This document shows positions 25,222 to 34,774 of a stretch of DNA of 64,000 nt, piece by piece. The DNA is from JAPOUP01 sp965221405. GTDB lineage: Bacteria > Pseudomonadota > Alphaproteobacteria > Rhodobacterales > Rhodobacteraceae. Where the stretch lies: assembly GCA_965221405.1 (NCBI GenBank), contig CBDCSE010000002.1, positions 1,302,001-1,366,000 on the forward strand, read 5' to 3'. The first letter of the stretch is position 1. Every line of letters begins with the position of its first letter. The notes under the pieces were generated by a model. That model had not been told where the DNA came from, did no database searches, and worked only from the letters and a program-made list of their open reading frames with translations. Position numbers and translations under genes: made by a program.

Positions 25222-25887
25222 ATGGTTGACCGGAAACAGTCCAGCGCTGGAGACGACCTGATCCAAGCGGCGATCGGGGGCGATATCAAGGCGGTCGGAA
25301 CTGCACTTGAGACCGCTGATGTCAATGCGGTCGACGATGATGGTTGGACGGCACTCCACATTGCCGTTCACGGGCAGAACCGCGACCTTACCAGACTGCT
25401 GCTTGAGCATCCAGATATTGAAGCTAACGCCAGAAACAGATGGCGGAGCACTCCGCTTATGCTTGCCGCTAACTGCGGGAACCTCGAACTCGTGGAATGC
25501 CTGCTGCGCCATCCCATGATACTGGTCGATCTGCAGGCGGACTACTATGGACGTACAGCACTGATCGAGGCCGCCGTCAATGGTCATGCGCACATTGTGC
25601 GGTGCCTGGTCAGCTATGGTGCCGATGTGAACGTTTCGGACAAGACGGGCAGGAACACCGCTCTCGTGGAGGCGATAAAGAACGGTCATTCGGATATCGC
25701 GATCTATTTGCTCAGAACCGGTGCCGTTGATTTTTCCAACCGCGAACAGCGCCTTCAGTGCCTGATCTGGGCAAGTCGACGCGGGGATAACCTCCGGCGC
25801 GAGCTGGACAACGCTATCTCAGTTTACTTCAACCGGAGCGGAGCGGGTGCCGCGAACCACGGTAACCAGTTCCGGCCTTCGCTATAA
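25222..25887 (+). CDS. Ankyrin-repeat protein
   Basis: A 221-residue protein with about five ankyrin repeats. Typical repeat cores are DDGWTALHIAVHGQNRDLTRLLLEH, STPLMLAANCGNLELVECLLRH, GRTALIEAAVNGHAHIVRCLVSYGADVN and NTALVEAIKNGHSDIAIYLLRTG. No signal peptide or enzymatic domain is seen. Ankyrin proteins mediate protein binding, and in host-associated bacteria may target host proteins, but nothing here shows export. The ATG at 25222 is preceded by AAGGGAAGT. About 200 bases without a gene separate it from ureG. Confidence 0.85.
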   Translation: MVDRKQSSAGDDLIQAAIGGDIKAVGTALETADVNAVDDDGWTALHIAVHGQNRDLTRLLLEHPDIEANARNRWRSTPLMLAANCGNLELVECLLRHPMILVDLQADYYGRTALIEAAVNGHAHIVRCLVSYGADVNVSDKTGRNTALVEAIKNGHSDIAIYLLRTGAVDFSNREQRLQCLIWASRRGDNLRRELDNAISVYFNRSGAGAANHGNQFRPSL

Positions 25888-26036
25888 CGGACAGGACGAA
25901 CCGGCGAGCTTCAGGATCGGCGGGCATGCCGGGCAGGGATCACCGCTGCACGGTGGCCTGATGCGCCTTGCTCGGCCAAGTGGGCGGGCCGCAATTGAAG
26001 GGGCTGTCGTGGGGGCCGAAAGACGACACATACAGG

Positions 26037-26084
26037 GCGTTCATGCGCATAGATGTTGCATGCAACATCTATGCGCATGAACGC
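26037..26084. repeat. Perfect 48-bp palindrome
   Basis: Positions 26037-26060 are the exact reverse complement of 26061-26084, with no loop between arms (centre TTGCA|TGCAA). The arms contain ATGCGCATAGATG. It lies 150 bases past the ankyrin gene and directly abuts the ISKra4-like remnant. A perfect 24-bp arm length is far beyond chance and would extrude as a cruciform. It may be a junction of an inverted duplication, a recombination site, or a strong bidirectional hairpin. Confidence 0.9.
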
Positions 26085-26805
26085 GGAGACGGAGGACGGA
26101 AAGCCAGCGGACGCCGGCTGGCGCGGGGCGTCGTGCGGCGTCGTGGCCCTGGCCGGCGCGGAAGGCGGCATGCCGGGACCCGGTACTTCGGGCGCCTTCC
26201 CGAGGTCGGCAGGACGAGCCTCAGGTCGCGGCCGAGGCCGAGGCGCCGCACTGGCTGGCGACCGGGCCGGATCTGAGGCCTGCGGTCGTCGCGGACGGCG
26301 CGAAAGACAACCGGGCCTTCCTGGAATCGCTGTCGCCCGATGTCATGCCTGTCGACTTCCGGCACGCGGCCCGGCATCCGGGCGCCGCGGCCGACGCCGC
26401 CTTCGGCGCGGACACGGCAGAGGGAACGGCCTGGTTCGGGAAGTGGCGGCACGTCCCGCGCCACGACCCCGGGGGCGCCGGCAGGGTGATCGACGCCATG
26501 CGCCACCTGCTGCGCAGGGGCAAGGGGGCCGACGTCGTCCGGAGGGAGCCGGCCTACTTCCGGAACAGTCGCAGACGCATGCACTACGCGGACGCCGCCG
26601 AAGCCGGCCACCCCATCGGTTCCGGATCCGTGGAGGCCGCCAACAGGGTCCTGGTTACGGCGAGGATGAAGCGCTCCGGTCAGGGCCGGGGCCGCGCCGG
26701 TCCCGGGCACGGGCCGCCACGGCGGCTGGAGGCCCCAGGAATGCGCCAACGGGAACCGCCCGGTCGAGCGGGTCGCGCCCGCCGCGTGATTCGCGGGCGG
26801 AACAT
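26085..26805 (+). pseudogene. ISKra4-family transposase, decayed C-terminal part
   Basis: Across two or three frames the sequence reads ASCGVVALAGAEGGM, then LRPAVVADGAKDNRAFLESL, then RHDPGGAGRVIDAMRHLLRRGKGADVV, EPAYFRNSRRRMHYADAAEAG and HPIGSGSVEAANRVLVTARM. The last block, GSGxVEAANxVLVTARMKRSGQ, is diagnostic for a branch of ISKra4-type transposases. The N-terminal half is missing, frames shift, and the end degenerates into Arg-rich sequence. It starts at the 48-bp palindrome. The element is dead, and no intact terminal repeats are seen. Confidence 0.7.
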
Positions 26806-26807
26806 CA

Positions 26808-27005
26808 GTGGTTCAAGAAGTGAACCATACGAGAATCGCACCCGATCTGAGGGTCGCACTTGACTATTTGGAGGAGCATAAAAATGATGACAGGATTGTT
26901 GGAGCCGCATTACGGCGCGTGGTGAACAAGGGAACGCCGGGCCAGATCGCAGCATTCACCTCCACCCTGATTGACCAATTACGAGAGAGCGAGACGACGG
27001 GATGA
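26808..27005 (+). CDS. Small hypothetical protein
   Basis: A 65-residue frame from GTG 26808: NHTRIAPDLRVALDYLEEH, DRIVGAALRRVVNKGTPGQI and AAFTSTLIDQLRES. It looks like a natural, balanced helical protein unlike the Arg-rich shadow frames around it. The family is not recognised. The 5' end may have been altered by the neighbouring ISKra4 remnant, so the start is uncertain. About 240 gene-free bases follow before pckA. Confidence 0.45.
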   Translation: MVQEVNHTRIAPDLRVALDYLEEHKNDDRIVGAALRRVVNKGTPGQIAAFTSTLIDQLRESETTG

Positions 27006-27242
27006 CCCCTATAGTGCCGTAGGTGCGGTCCATCAGTGTAATGAAGCCGTTCGTCAAAATAACATGGGATAACGCCCGATGCGGAACCGGTTCAGCGGCG
27101 AATACCCCAGCGGCACCTGCTAGCCGACCGCATACCAGTCCTGAATTCACGCTTGGTTGCGCTAACTGCCGTTTTCCGCCCGGTTGATACCTTGATGGAA
27201 GCGTGAGCCATGCTATGCACCCGCCTAACGTAAGCTTTTTCC

Positions 27243-28892
27243 ATGAGCCAGTCTCGGGCGCGGAGGAGCGGGAAATTGGAAACCGGACGGATCAATGAGA
27301 AGTGCCGCCTGAAACATCAGGGGTTCAAGGAACTTCGCAACGTCTACTGCAATCTCCTGGAACCCACCCTCGTGCAGCACGCAATCGCCCGGGGAGAGGG
27401 GACTCTTGGCAAAGGCGGCATCCTGCTGGTCGAGACCGGCAGGCACACCGGGCGATCACCAAAGGATAAGTTCATCGTCCGAACCGGCGCAGTTGAGCAG
27501 CATATATGGTGGGAAAACAATAGCGCGATGGAACCTGAGGCCTTCGACCGGCTTTACAGCGACATGCTTGGTCACATGAAGGGTCGCGACTATTTCGTGC
27601 AGGATCTCTATGGTGGAGCCGACGCCAACTACCGCCTGGATGTCAGGGTGATCAACGAACTGGCCTGGCATAGCCTGTTCATCCGTCACATGCTGAGACG
27701 CCCCAATCGATCGGAAATCGACGAATTCTTTCCGCAGTTCACCATCGTCAACTGCCCTAGCTTTCTCGCTGATCCCGGTCGCCATGGCTGCAGATCCGAG
27801 ACAGTGATCGCGATCAACTTCGACCGGCGACTGGTTCTCGTCGCCGGAAGTGAATATGCGGGCGAGAACAAGAAATCCGTATTCACGCTCCTGAATTACA
27901 TACTGCCGGGCAAAGGCGTCATGCCCATGCACTGCTCCGCCAACCATGCGCCGGGCAATCCGGTTGATACAGCCATTTTCTTCGGTCTGAGCGGCACCGG
28001 CAAGACAACGCTCTCAGCCGATCCCAGCCGCATATTGATCGGTGATGACGAGCATGGCTGGTCCGACCGGGGCACCTTCAATTTCGAAGGTGGCTGCTAT
28101 GCGAAGACGGTTAACCTGTCACCCGAGGCAGAGCCCGAGATCTACGCCACGACAGAAAAATTCGGGTCCGTCATCGAGAACATGGTATTCAACCCCGAAA
28201 CACTGGAGCTGGATTTCGAGGACGACAGCCTTACGGCGAACATGCGCTGCGCCTATCCATTGAGCTATATCGCGAACGCATCGGCTTCCGCGCTTGGCGG
28301 TCACCCCAAGAATATCGTCATGCTGACTTGCGATGCCTTCGGGGTCCTACCACCTATCGCGCGGCTTTCACCCGCACAGGCCGAGTATCACTTTCTCTCG
28401 GGCTTCACATCAAAGGTGGCCGGCACCGAACGTGGCGTGACGGAGCCACAGCCGACGTTCTCGACCTGCTTCGGCGCACCCTTCCTGCCGCTGCGGCCCG
28501 AGGTCTACGGTCGGCTCCTTCACGAGAAAATAGCCAAGCATGGCGCCACCTGCTGGCTTGTCAATACCGGCTGGACCGGTGGCGCCTACGGTGAAGGAAG
28601 TCGGATGCCAATCCGCTCGACCCGCACCCTTCTCGGTGCGGCGATCGACGGGTCACTCGCCGACACGGATTTCCGGAAGGATCCACATTTCGGTTTTGAC
28701 GTACCGACCCGGGTCAGCGGCGTACCGGACCTGCTGCTGGATCCCCGCAGGACCTGGAGCGTCCACGAAGCTTACGACGCGCAGGCGGACAGGTTGGTGT
28801 CCATGTTCGCCAGGAACTTCCAGAAATATCTGGACTGCGTCGAGAGGCCGGTGAAGGCTGTCGCGATCGGCCGAACGCAGTCGTCCCGATAG
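27243..28892 (+). CDS. pckA: Phosphoenolpyruvate carboxykinase (ATP)
   Basis: A 549-residue gluconeogenic enzyme converting oxaloacetate and ATP to PEP, ADP and CO2. ETGRHTGRSPKDKFIV, the PEPCK kinase-1a loop GLSGTGKTTLSADP, ILIGDDEHGWSD, NFEGGCYAKTVNLS and LVNTGWTGGAYGEGSRM are all intact. It is about 15 residues longer than usual at the N-terminus; GTG or other internal starts before HQGFKELRNVYCNL are possible. It supports growth on C4 acids or acetate, fitting the ethylmalonyl-CoA pathway gene mcd nearby. Confidence 0.97.
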   Translation: MSQSRARRSGKLETGRINEKCRLKHQGFKELRNVYCNLLEPTLVQHAIARGEGTLGKGGILLVETGRHTGRSPKDKFIVRTGAVEQHIWWENNSAMEPEAFDRLYSDMLGHMKGRDYFVQDLYGGADANYRLDVRVINELAWHSLFIRHMLRRPNRSEIDEFFPQFTIVNCPSFLADPGRHGCRSETVIAINFDRRLVLVAGSEYAGENKKSVFTLLNYILPGKGVMPMHCSANHAPGNPVDTAIFFGLSGTGKTTLSADPSRILIGDDEHGWSDRGTFNFEGGCYAKTVNLSPEAEPEIYATTEKFGSVIENMVFNPETLELDFEDDSLTANMRCAYPLSYIANASASALGGHPKNIVMLTCDAFGVLPPIARLSPAQAEYHFLSGFTSKVAGTERGVTEPQPTFSTCFGAPFLPLRPEVYGRLLHEKIAKHGATCWLVNTGWTGGAYGEGSRMPIRSTRTLLGAAIDGSLADTDFRKDPHFGFDVPTRVSGVPDLLLDPRRTWSVHEAYDAQADRLVSMFARNFQKYLDCVERPVKAVAIGRTQSSR

Positions 28893-28985
28893 ACGGGCAT
28901 CCCCAGGTTTACCGCCACTGTCGGCATGGACGTAGCTCCGGAAAACCGCTAGGCCGGTGCGGCTGCCAGCCTCAGGAGAACTGCG

Positions 28986-29684
28986 ATGATTGAGGAACCG
29001 CCGCTACTGACCATCAAACGCACAATGCGACGCCCGACCCAGCGGCAGATCGATGCCTTTCATGGCACACCCACCGGTTTTGTCGTTGACGCCATGCTTG
29101 GCAATGGCGCTCTCGCGAGCGGGATCCGCCCCATTGGCGATGGACATGATATAGATTGCAGCGCTGTCGGCCCGGCTCTCACCGTCGACTGCGGGCCGGC
29201 GGACGTTCTGGCGCTGCTTGCGGCTCTGGAACTGACGAAGAACGGAAATGTCGTGATTTCGGCGTTTCACGGCCATCAAGGGTGTGCCGCGGCTGGTGAC
29301 CGCATCGCGGCAATGCTCAAAAACTGTGGTGCGGCCGGATTCGTGACTGACGGACCAGTGCGGGACTACGCTGGAATCGTCGAAACCGGCCTGCCCGTGT
29401 GGTGTACCGGACTGACACCAAACACCCCCTTCGGAAATGGCCCCGGCAAAGTGGGGCTGCCAATCCATATCGGCGACCAGCGGGTCGAGACAGGCGACAT
29501 GATCGTAGCCGACCGTGACGGTGTGGTGGTTGTCCCCTTTGACAGTATAGACCCGGTAATCGCCGGGCTCGCTAAGGTCACTGAACTTGAGGGTGCCCTT
29601 GACGAGGAAATCAGGGAGGGATTAAAGATTCCGACGCAAATCCGCGAAATCATGGCCAGTGACAGAGTCAAGTATATTGACTGA
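28986..29684 (+). CDS. RraA-family protein (HMG/CHA aldolase-like)
   Basis: A 232-residue protein with the RraA fold: FVVDAMLGNGALASGIRP, VGPALTVDCGPADVLALLAAL, VVISAFHGHQGCAAAGDRIA, GAAGFVTDGPVRDY and MIVADRDGVVVVPF. The G-x-x-G-D and TDGxxRD motifs are those of 4-hydroxy-4-methyl-2-oxoglutarate aldolases and oxaloacetate decarboxylases of this family. The substrate cannot be assigned. It precedes mcd by 132 bases in the same direction. Confidence 0.8.
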   Translation: MIEEPPLLTIKRTMRRPTQRQIDAFHGTPTGFVVDAMLGNGALASGIRPIGDGHDIDCSAVGPALTVDCGPADVLALLAALELTKNGNVVISAFHGHQGCAAAGDRIAAMLKNCGAAGFVTDGPVRDYAGIVETGLPVWCTGLTPNTPFGNGPGKVGLPIHIGDQRVETGDMIVADRDGVVVVPFDSIDPVIAGLAKVTELEGALDEEIREGLKIPTQIREIMASDRVKYID

Positions 29685-29816
29685 AAGGACGGTTATATGA
29701 CCTGCGTTGTGGTCTCCGCCCAGTCCGCAAAACCGACGAACCTTAGGGTTCAATCTGGATTGTCCCACGTCCGCTGACCAGCTAGACCGCCCAAAATCCC
29801 TGACAGGAACGATACG

Positions 29817-31508
29817 ATGCCCAATAACGGAATGGAGATTGCCGCTGACGCGGCGATGCTGCCCGACATCACGGCGCTTGCGTCGGAAGCCGTTGATGGT
29901 GTCTTCGTCATCCTGAACACGGCCAGTCTGCGCGTGCGAGACATGGTCAGTGACGCCAAACAGGTTTCCGTAGCGCTTCTGGACAGGAACCAGGCCGCCG
30001 CGCATGGACTTGCGTGGCTGGCCACATACTCCGAAGCGCTGCGGGAAATGCGGGACTGGGCCGAGCGGCTGCGGGAACAGAACCGGTTCGGCGAGATCGA
30101 GAAGCTGATTCTTCAGATCGCGTTTGGCGAATATCTCTCGCAGATCCAGGGCGGAATTCCCATGAGCCAGTCTGAAATGGCCAGACCCTGGGATGTTGGC
30201 CTGGGTCCAGAGGATCTCGACGTGTTTTCCGGAGACGCGGTCGCCACATTGGTTCGGTTCGGCAATACTCAAGCCGTGCGGATGCGGCTTGTGGAACTCA
30301 TGGGTGACCATGCGGGCCATGCGACGATCGGAGCCTGTGCACTCGACGCGGAACTCGACATGATCCGCGACCAGTTCCGCAGGTTCTCGGACGAGATGGT
30401 CGTTCCGCACGCGCATCGATGGCATCAGGACAATGAACTGATACCAATCGACGTGATCCGCGAACTCGCGGATATGGGTGTCTTTGGCCTGACCATTCCA
30501 GAGGATCACGGTGGGTCCAACCTCTCGAAGACATCCATGGCGGTGGTCTCGGAAGAACTTTCAAGAGGATACATAGGTGTCGGATCCCTGGGTACCCGAT
30601 CGGAGATCGCGGCGGAGCTCATACTGTGCGGCGGAACGTCTGAGCAGAAGTCCCAATTCCTGCCACGCATCGCCAGCGGTGAGATCCTTCCAACGGCGGT
30701 CTTCACCGAACCCGACACCGGCTCCGATCTCGGGGCGCTGCGCACCCGGGCGGTCAGAACAGGCGATGGGTACGAAATCACCGGAAACAAGACCTGGATC
30801 ACCCATGCGGCACGGGCGAACCTGATGACGGTTCTGGCGAGAACGAACCCGAACTCGTCCGATCACAGGGGGCTTTCCATGTTTCTCGCCGAAAAACCAC
30901 CCGGCACAGATGAATCACCCTTCCCGGTGGCGGGAATGTCCGGCAGCGAAATCGCCGTGCTCGGATATCGAGGCATGAAGGAGTACGAACTTGGTTTTGA
31001 CGGCTTCCGAGTGAATGCGGACGCCCTCCTTGGCGGCGTCGAGGGACATGGTTTCCGGCAGCTCATGCGTACATTCGAATGCGCCCGGATCCAGACCGCC
31101 GCCCGTGCGGTCGGCGTCGCGCAGTCCGCACTCGAAGCAGGTTTACGGTATGCGGCGGACCGGCGACAGTTTGGAAAGAGCCTGATCAGCTTCCCGCGTG
31201 TCGCCGGAAAACTTGCGATGATGGCGACCGAAATCATGATAGCGCGCCAGATCACCTACTTCGCCGCACGTGAAAAGGACGGGGGTCGGCGCTGCGACCT
31301 GGAAGCCGGAATGGCCAAGCTCCTCGGTGCGCGAGTGGCCTGGACCTGCGCCGATAACGCCCTGCAGATTCATGGCGGCAATGGTTTCGCTCTCGAATAC
31401 GAAGCCAGCCGACTTCTCTGCGACGCCCGGATCCTGAGTATTTTCGAAGGTGCGGCCGAAATCCAGGCCCAGGTCATCGCGCGAAGGCTTCTCGAACGGT
31501 CAGCCTGA
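29817..31508 (+). CDS. mcd: (2S)-methylsuccinyl-CoA dehydrogenase
   Basis: A 563-residue acyl-CoA dehydrogenase with a long N-terminal extension of about 170 residues (AHGLAWLATYSEALREMRDW, GEIEKLILQIAFGEYLSQIQ), the hallmark separating Mcd from ordinary acyl-CoA dehydrogenases. The FAD/acyl site blocks are VFTEPDTGSDLGAL, GNKTWITHAARANLM, GRRCDLEAGMAKLLGARVAW and DNALQIHGGNGFALEYEASR. Mcd oxidises methylsuccinyl-CoA to mesaconyl-CoA in the ethylmalonyl-CoA pathway for acetate assimilation. The C-terminus overlaps the convergent aminotransferase gene by 9 bases. Confidence 0.9.
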   Translation: MPNNGMEIAADAAMLPDITALASEAVDGVFVILNTASLRVRDMVSDAKQVSVALLDRNQAAAHGLAWLATYSEALREMRDWAERLREQNRFGEIEKLILQIAFGEYLSQIQGGIPMSQSEMARPWDVGLGPEDLDVFSGDAVATLVRFGNTQAVRMRLVELMGDHAGHATIGACALDAELDMIRDQFRRFSDEMVVPHAHRWHQDNELIPIDVIRELADMGVFGLTIPEDHGGSNLSKTSMAVVSEELSRGYIGVGSLGTRSEIAAELILCGGTSEQKSQFLPRIASGEILPTAVFTEPDTGSDLGALRTRAVRTGDGYEITGNKTWITHAARANLMTVLARTNPNSSDHRGLSMFLAEKPPGTDESPFPVAGMSGSEIAVLGYRGMKEYELGFDGFRVNADALLGGVEGHGFRQLMRTFECARIQTAARAVGVAQSALEAGLRYAADRRQFGKSLISFPRVAGKLAMMATEIMIARQITYFAAREKDGGRRCDLEAGMAKLLGARVAWTCADNALQIHGGNGFALEYEASRLLCDARILSIFEGAAEIQAQVIARRLLERSA

Positions 31509-32708
31509 AGAAGCGTTGGATTCCCGGTTGACCTCCGGCCCGCGTCCGAGGAACTTTAGCATACGATCCGCCGCACGACGGATGTTTTCACGGCTGTTGG
31601 CGTAGCTCACGCGGATATAACCCTCACCGAGCACCCCGAAGTCCGGTCCTCCGATGACGGCGACACCTGCGTTTTCCAGGAGGGCCGAGGCCAGATTCCT
31701 GGCTCTCCAGCCGGTACCCGCGATATTCGGAAATGCGTAGAACGCGCCCTTGGGGACGATACAGCTCACCCCTGGCAGGTCATTCATAAGATCAATCACA
31801 AGCTTCCGGCGGGCATCGAATTCCGCGACCATTGACGCAACCTCACCCTGGGGCCCGGTCAGTGCCTCCAACGCGGCCCATTGCGCAGGCGCGTTCACGC
31901 AGGACCAGGCATTGACGGCGAGTTTGCGGGCCATGTCATGGAGCGGCAGCGGCCAGACTGAATATCCGAGCCGCCATCCGGTCATCGCATAGGTCTTGGA
32001 CCATCCATTCAGGAGAATTAGCCGATCGCGGATTTCGGGGTAGGACAGCAGCGTGACATGCCGCTCACCGTCATAGAGCATCTGGTCATAAATCTCGTCC
32101 GACAGCAGCGCGGCATTCGGGTGGTTCACGAGTCCGGCCACAAGCCTGTCGACCTCGGCTACGGGAGTCACGCCACCACAGGGATTGGCCGGTGAATTGA
32201 CGATAATCAGGCGGGTGGTCGGCGTGACCAGCGAAAGTGTCTCCTCCGCGTCGAAAGCGAAGCCGTTACCCTCACGGATAGGGACAGGAACCGGACGGGC
32301 ACCCGTAAACTCGATCATCGATCTGTAGATCGGGAAACCGGGGTCGGGGTAGAGAATTTCAGCGCCGGGTTCGCCGAACATCAGGATAGCGGCGAATATC
32401 GTCACCTTACCGCCGGGTACGATCAGCACCTGGTCTGGATTTACATCGACAGAGAACCGGCGATCCAAATCGGCGCTTACGGCCTCGCGAAGAGGCTGTA
32501 TGCCGGTTGCGGGTGTATAACCGTGATGGCCGTCCCGCATCGCCTTTACTGCCGCCTCCACGATACGCTCCGGCGTCGGGAAATCCGGCTGGCCTATACC
32601 AAGATTTATGACATCCATCCCCTGCGCGGAGAGTTCGACCGCTCGTGCGAGAACCGCGAACGCGTTCTCCTCTCCGATCCGGTTGAAACCCGGCACGGTT
32701 ATCGGCAT
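31500..32708 (-). CDS. Class I/II pyridoxal-phosphate aminotransferase
   Basis: A 402-residue fold-type I aminotransferase of the aspartate/alanine branch. VINLGIGQPDFPTPE, GYTPATGIQPLREAV, IIVNSPANPCGGV, LLSDEIYDQMLY and the PLP lysine in NGWSKTYAMTGWRLGY are visible, with Arg in IRVSYANS binding the substrate carboxylate. The start ATG at 32708 follows GAGGGA; an in-frame ATG five codons earlier has no such site. Substrate is not assignable. It converges with and overlaps mcd. Confidence 0.88.
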   Translation of the reverse strand: MPITVPGFNRIGEENAFAVLARAVELSAQGMDVINLGIGQPDFPTPERIVEAAVKAMRDGHHGYTPATGIQPLREAVSADLDRRFSVDVNPDQVLIVPGGKVTIFAAILMFGEPGAEILYPDPGFPIYRSMIEFTGARPVPVPIREGNGFAFDAEETLSLVTPTTRLIIVNSPANPCGGVTPVAEVDRLVAGLVNHPNAALLSDEIYDQMLYDGERHVTLLSYPEIRDRLILLNGWSKTYAMTGWRLGYSVWPLPLHDMARKLAVNAWSCVNAPAQWAALEALTGPQGEVASMVAEFDARRKLVIDLMNDLPGVSCIVPKGAFYAFPNIAGTGWRARNLASALLENAGVAVIGGPDFGVLGEGYIRVSYANSRENIRRAADRMLKFLGRGPEVNRESNASSG

Positions 32709-32828
32709 CGTATCCCTCATCAATTCACGGTCGTAGGGTTCTCCCCGATGGTCAGGGGATTGGCAACCGCCGATGGCGACCTTGGGGCACCTTTCGCCCG
32801 ATGCGGCGTATACAGTCGGTGAACCGCG

Positions 32829-33311
32829 TCAGCCGCCGTAACGGAGAAGGCGACGCCGCTGCCGGTCCCAGTCGCGCTTCGCCTCGGCGGCGCGCTTGTC
32901 GACAGTCCTTTTTCCTTTGGCGACTCCAATCTTCAGCTTCGCGATTCCACGGTGATTGAAATAAAGCACCAGGGGAACCAGGGTCATGCCCTTGCGCCGG
33001 GTTTCTGACCAAAGGCGCGAAAGCTCTTTCCTTGAGGCGAGCAACTTGCGGCGGCGGCGCTCCAGATGCCCGAATGTCCTCGCCTTGTCGTATGGCGCTA
33101 TATAGCTGTTGACCAACCATAGTTCACCGTCATGAACCTCCGCATAGCTCTCGGCGATGTTCGCGCCTCCACCACGCAGTGATTTCACCTCCGATCCCTC
33201 CAGCGCGATCCCGCATTCCAGATCGTCCTCGATCGCGTAATCGAAGCGGGCGCGACGGTTCTCGGCGACGATCCTGTAATTCGGATCCTGCTTTGCGTCG
33301 GGTCTGGCCAT
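32829..33311 (-). CDS. smpB: SsrA-binding protein
   Basis: A 160-residue protein that binds tmRNA and rescues stalled ribosomes. VAENRRARFDYAIEDDLECGIAL, LEGSEVKSLRGGGANIAESYAEV, NSYIAPYDKA, KGMTLVPLVLYFNHRGIAKLKIGVAKGK and the basic tail DKRAAEAKRDWDRQ are characteristic. Normal length. Confidence 0.97.
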   Translation of the reverse strand: MARPDAKQDPNYRIVAENRRARFDYAIEDDLECGIALEGSEVKSLRGGGANIAESYAEVHDGELWLVNSYIAPYDKARTFGHLERRRRKLLASRKELSRLWSETRRKGMTLVPLVLYFNHRGIAKLKIGVAKGKRTVDKRAAEAKRDWDRQRRRLLRYGG

Positions 33312-33448
33312 AACATATCCGTCCTAGGTGACGGAAACCGCCAAGTCCAGCGGCACGCCGCCGGTCGGATCGGACCTCCGATCCGGCTCATAAGATCCTT
33401 CCGCGAAGGCGGCGACGCGGGCGCGAACCTCGTTCCACGACACGCGCA

Positions 33449-33820
33449 TCAGGTGACGACGCCCGCCTTGGCCCGTTCGGAAGTGCTGGCGTGAGGACGG
33501 ATCATGCGCACAGTGCGCACGCGCCGTTCGGCGGCGGTTCTGTCGCGGCGCACCTGCGCAAGCTCGTAAGCAGCCTGCATGCGCAACCAGTGTTCGGCAG
33601 TGCCCCAGCCGATATCCTCCAGCGCCAGCGCCATATTCGCCGACACGCCCGCCCTGCCGTTAAGCAGGCGTGACAGCGTTCCGCGCTCGCAGCCGAGACA
33701 CGCCGCCGTCTCAGGCACGTTCCAGCCCACGTCTTCCATGCTCTCGCGGATCAGTTCGCCCAGGTGCGGCGGGTGCGGCATCGGGCCGACGCGGTCGCTC
33801 GCAATGTCGTTCATGGTCAT
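33449..33820 (-). CDS. higA: HigA-type antitoxin
   Basis: A 123-residue protein with a HigA-class helix-turn-helix: PPHLGELIRESMEDVGWNVPETAACL, GCERGTLSRLLNGRAGVSANMALALED and EHWLRMQAAYELAQVR. HigA antitoxins neutralise the HigB mRNA interferase and repress their own operon. The partner toxin lies just upstream in the same direction but carries a stop codon. The antitoxin is slightly longer than usual at its Arg-rich C-terminus. The frame is intact. Confidence 0.88.
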   Translation of the reverse strand: MTMNDIASDRVGPMPHPPHLGELIRESMEDVGWNVPETAACLGCERGTLSRLLNGRAGVSANMALALEDIGWGTAEHWLRMQAAYELAQVRRDRTAAERRVRTVRMIRPHASTSERAKAGVVT

Positions 33821-33833
33821 CGCTCCCCTTCTG

Positions 33834-34100
33834 TCAGTGGCAGTCGATCAGGTCCACGACCTCGCCGTCCTCGAAGCGGAACGCCACGCGCCAGTTGCCG
33901 GAGACGCGAACGCTCCACTGGCCCGCACGGTCGCCCTTCAGCGGATGAAGCCGGAACCCCGGCGCGTCAGAACTTCGCGGACGCGCCGCCTACTGCAGCC
34001 GGAACAGGATGCGCCGCAGCCGCGGTACGAGACCGGCGGGCAGCCGCGTCGCGTCGCCGCGCTCGTGCAGCGCCCGCAATCCCTTTTGCCTGATCCTCAT
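33834..34100 (-). pseudogene. higB: HigB-type toxin with an in-frame amber codon
   Basis: An 89-codon minus-strand frame runs from ATG at 34098-34100 to TGA at 33834-33836: MRIRQKGLRALHERGDATRL, VPRLRRILFRLQ, then TAG at 33990-33992, then DAPGFRLHPLKGDRAGQW and SVRVSGNWRVAFRFEDGEVV. This is HigB/RelE-fold from end to end, with only one nonsense codon about 40% in. No frameshift is seen, so the loss looks recent. It sits 13 bases upstream of higA, the normal toxin-first order. Confidence 0.85.
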
Positions 34101-34774
34101 GGGTCACTGTAGCGCACCGCGTTACACGCCGCAACCGATTGTCGCGATGTCGCGCCCGACGACTCTGCGGAACGGGAATGTGCGCGGCGACTGTTCGGGC
34201 CGAGCCAGTGATGCCGCCGGTGCGCAGGATTTCATGCATTGATCTGTTGCCTCCCATTTCCTATGATGCTGCCTGGAAGTCACGCGGCGGTTCGGGGACT
34301 GTCTTCGCAGGTGCGCGGCGAGCACCACCGCTCAGGTGCCGTTCGGGCTAAACGCCGAAGCCGACACGGCTTTCATCGCCAGACGGGCTGAGCGGCCGGG
34401 ACGCCCTTCGGCGCGTTGGTCTCACATCCCAGTCATAGCGCGGCTTAATCCGCTCTCCAGACGGCTCGCTCAGTACCGGCAAAGGCTCCACACCAGCCGA
34501 AACCATCTGCCAACTCACCAAGAACGCCCCTGATGTCGGCCGGGGTGGCAGGGACATCATGTGGCCCGGGAAGCCAGCTTCGCCGGATTGCGTCGGGCCT
34601 GACAGGATCTTGACCGCCCCCCGGCCGGGAGCCTAAGTTAGGACAATGAGCGCACCGCCACCGGAATTGATCTCGGCTATTTCATCGAGGACTGTCTTCG
34701 CTCAGAAACACACTGAATTTCATGGAAAACACCCGTGAGGGGCTGGATTCTTCCACTGTCGTACGGAGCTCCCG
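34101..34774. other. Gene-free stretch between higB and the next operon
   Basis: About 670 bases without a supportable gene. Short frames on both strands lack motifs. I see no tRNA, no CRISPR-like repeats and no IS ends. The right end presumably holds the promoter of the gene at 34775. Confidence 0.45.
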
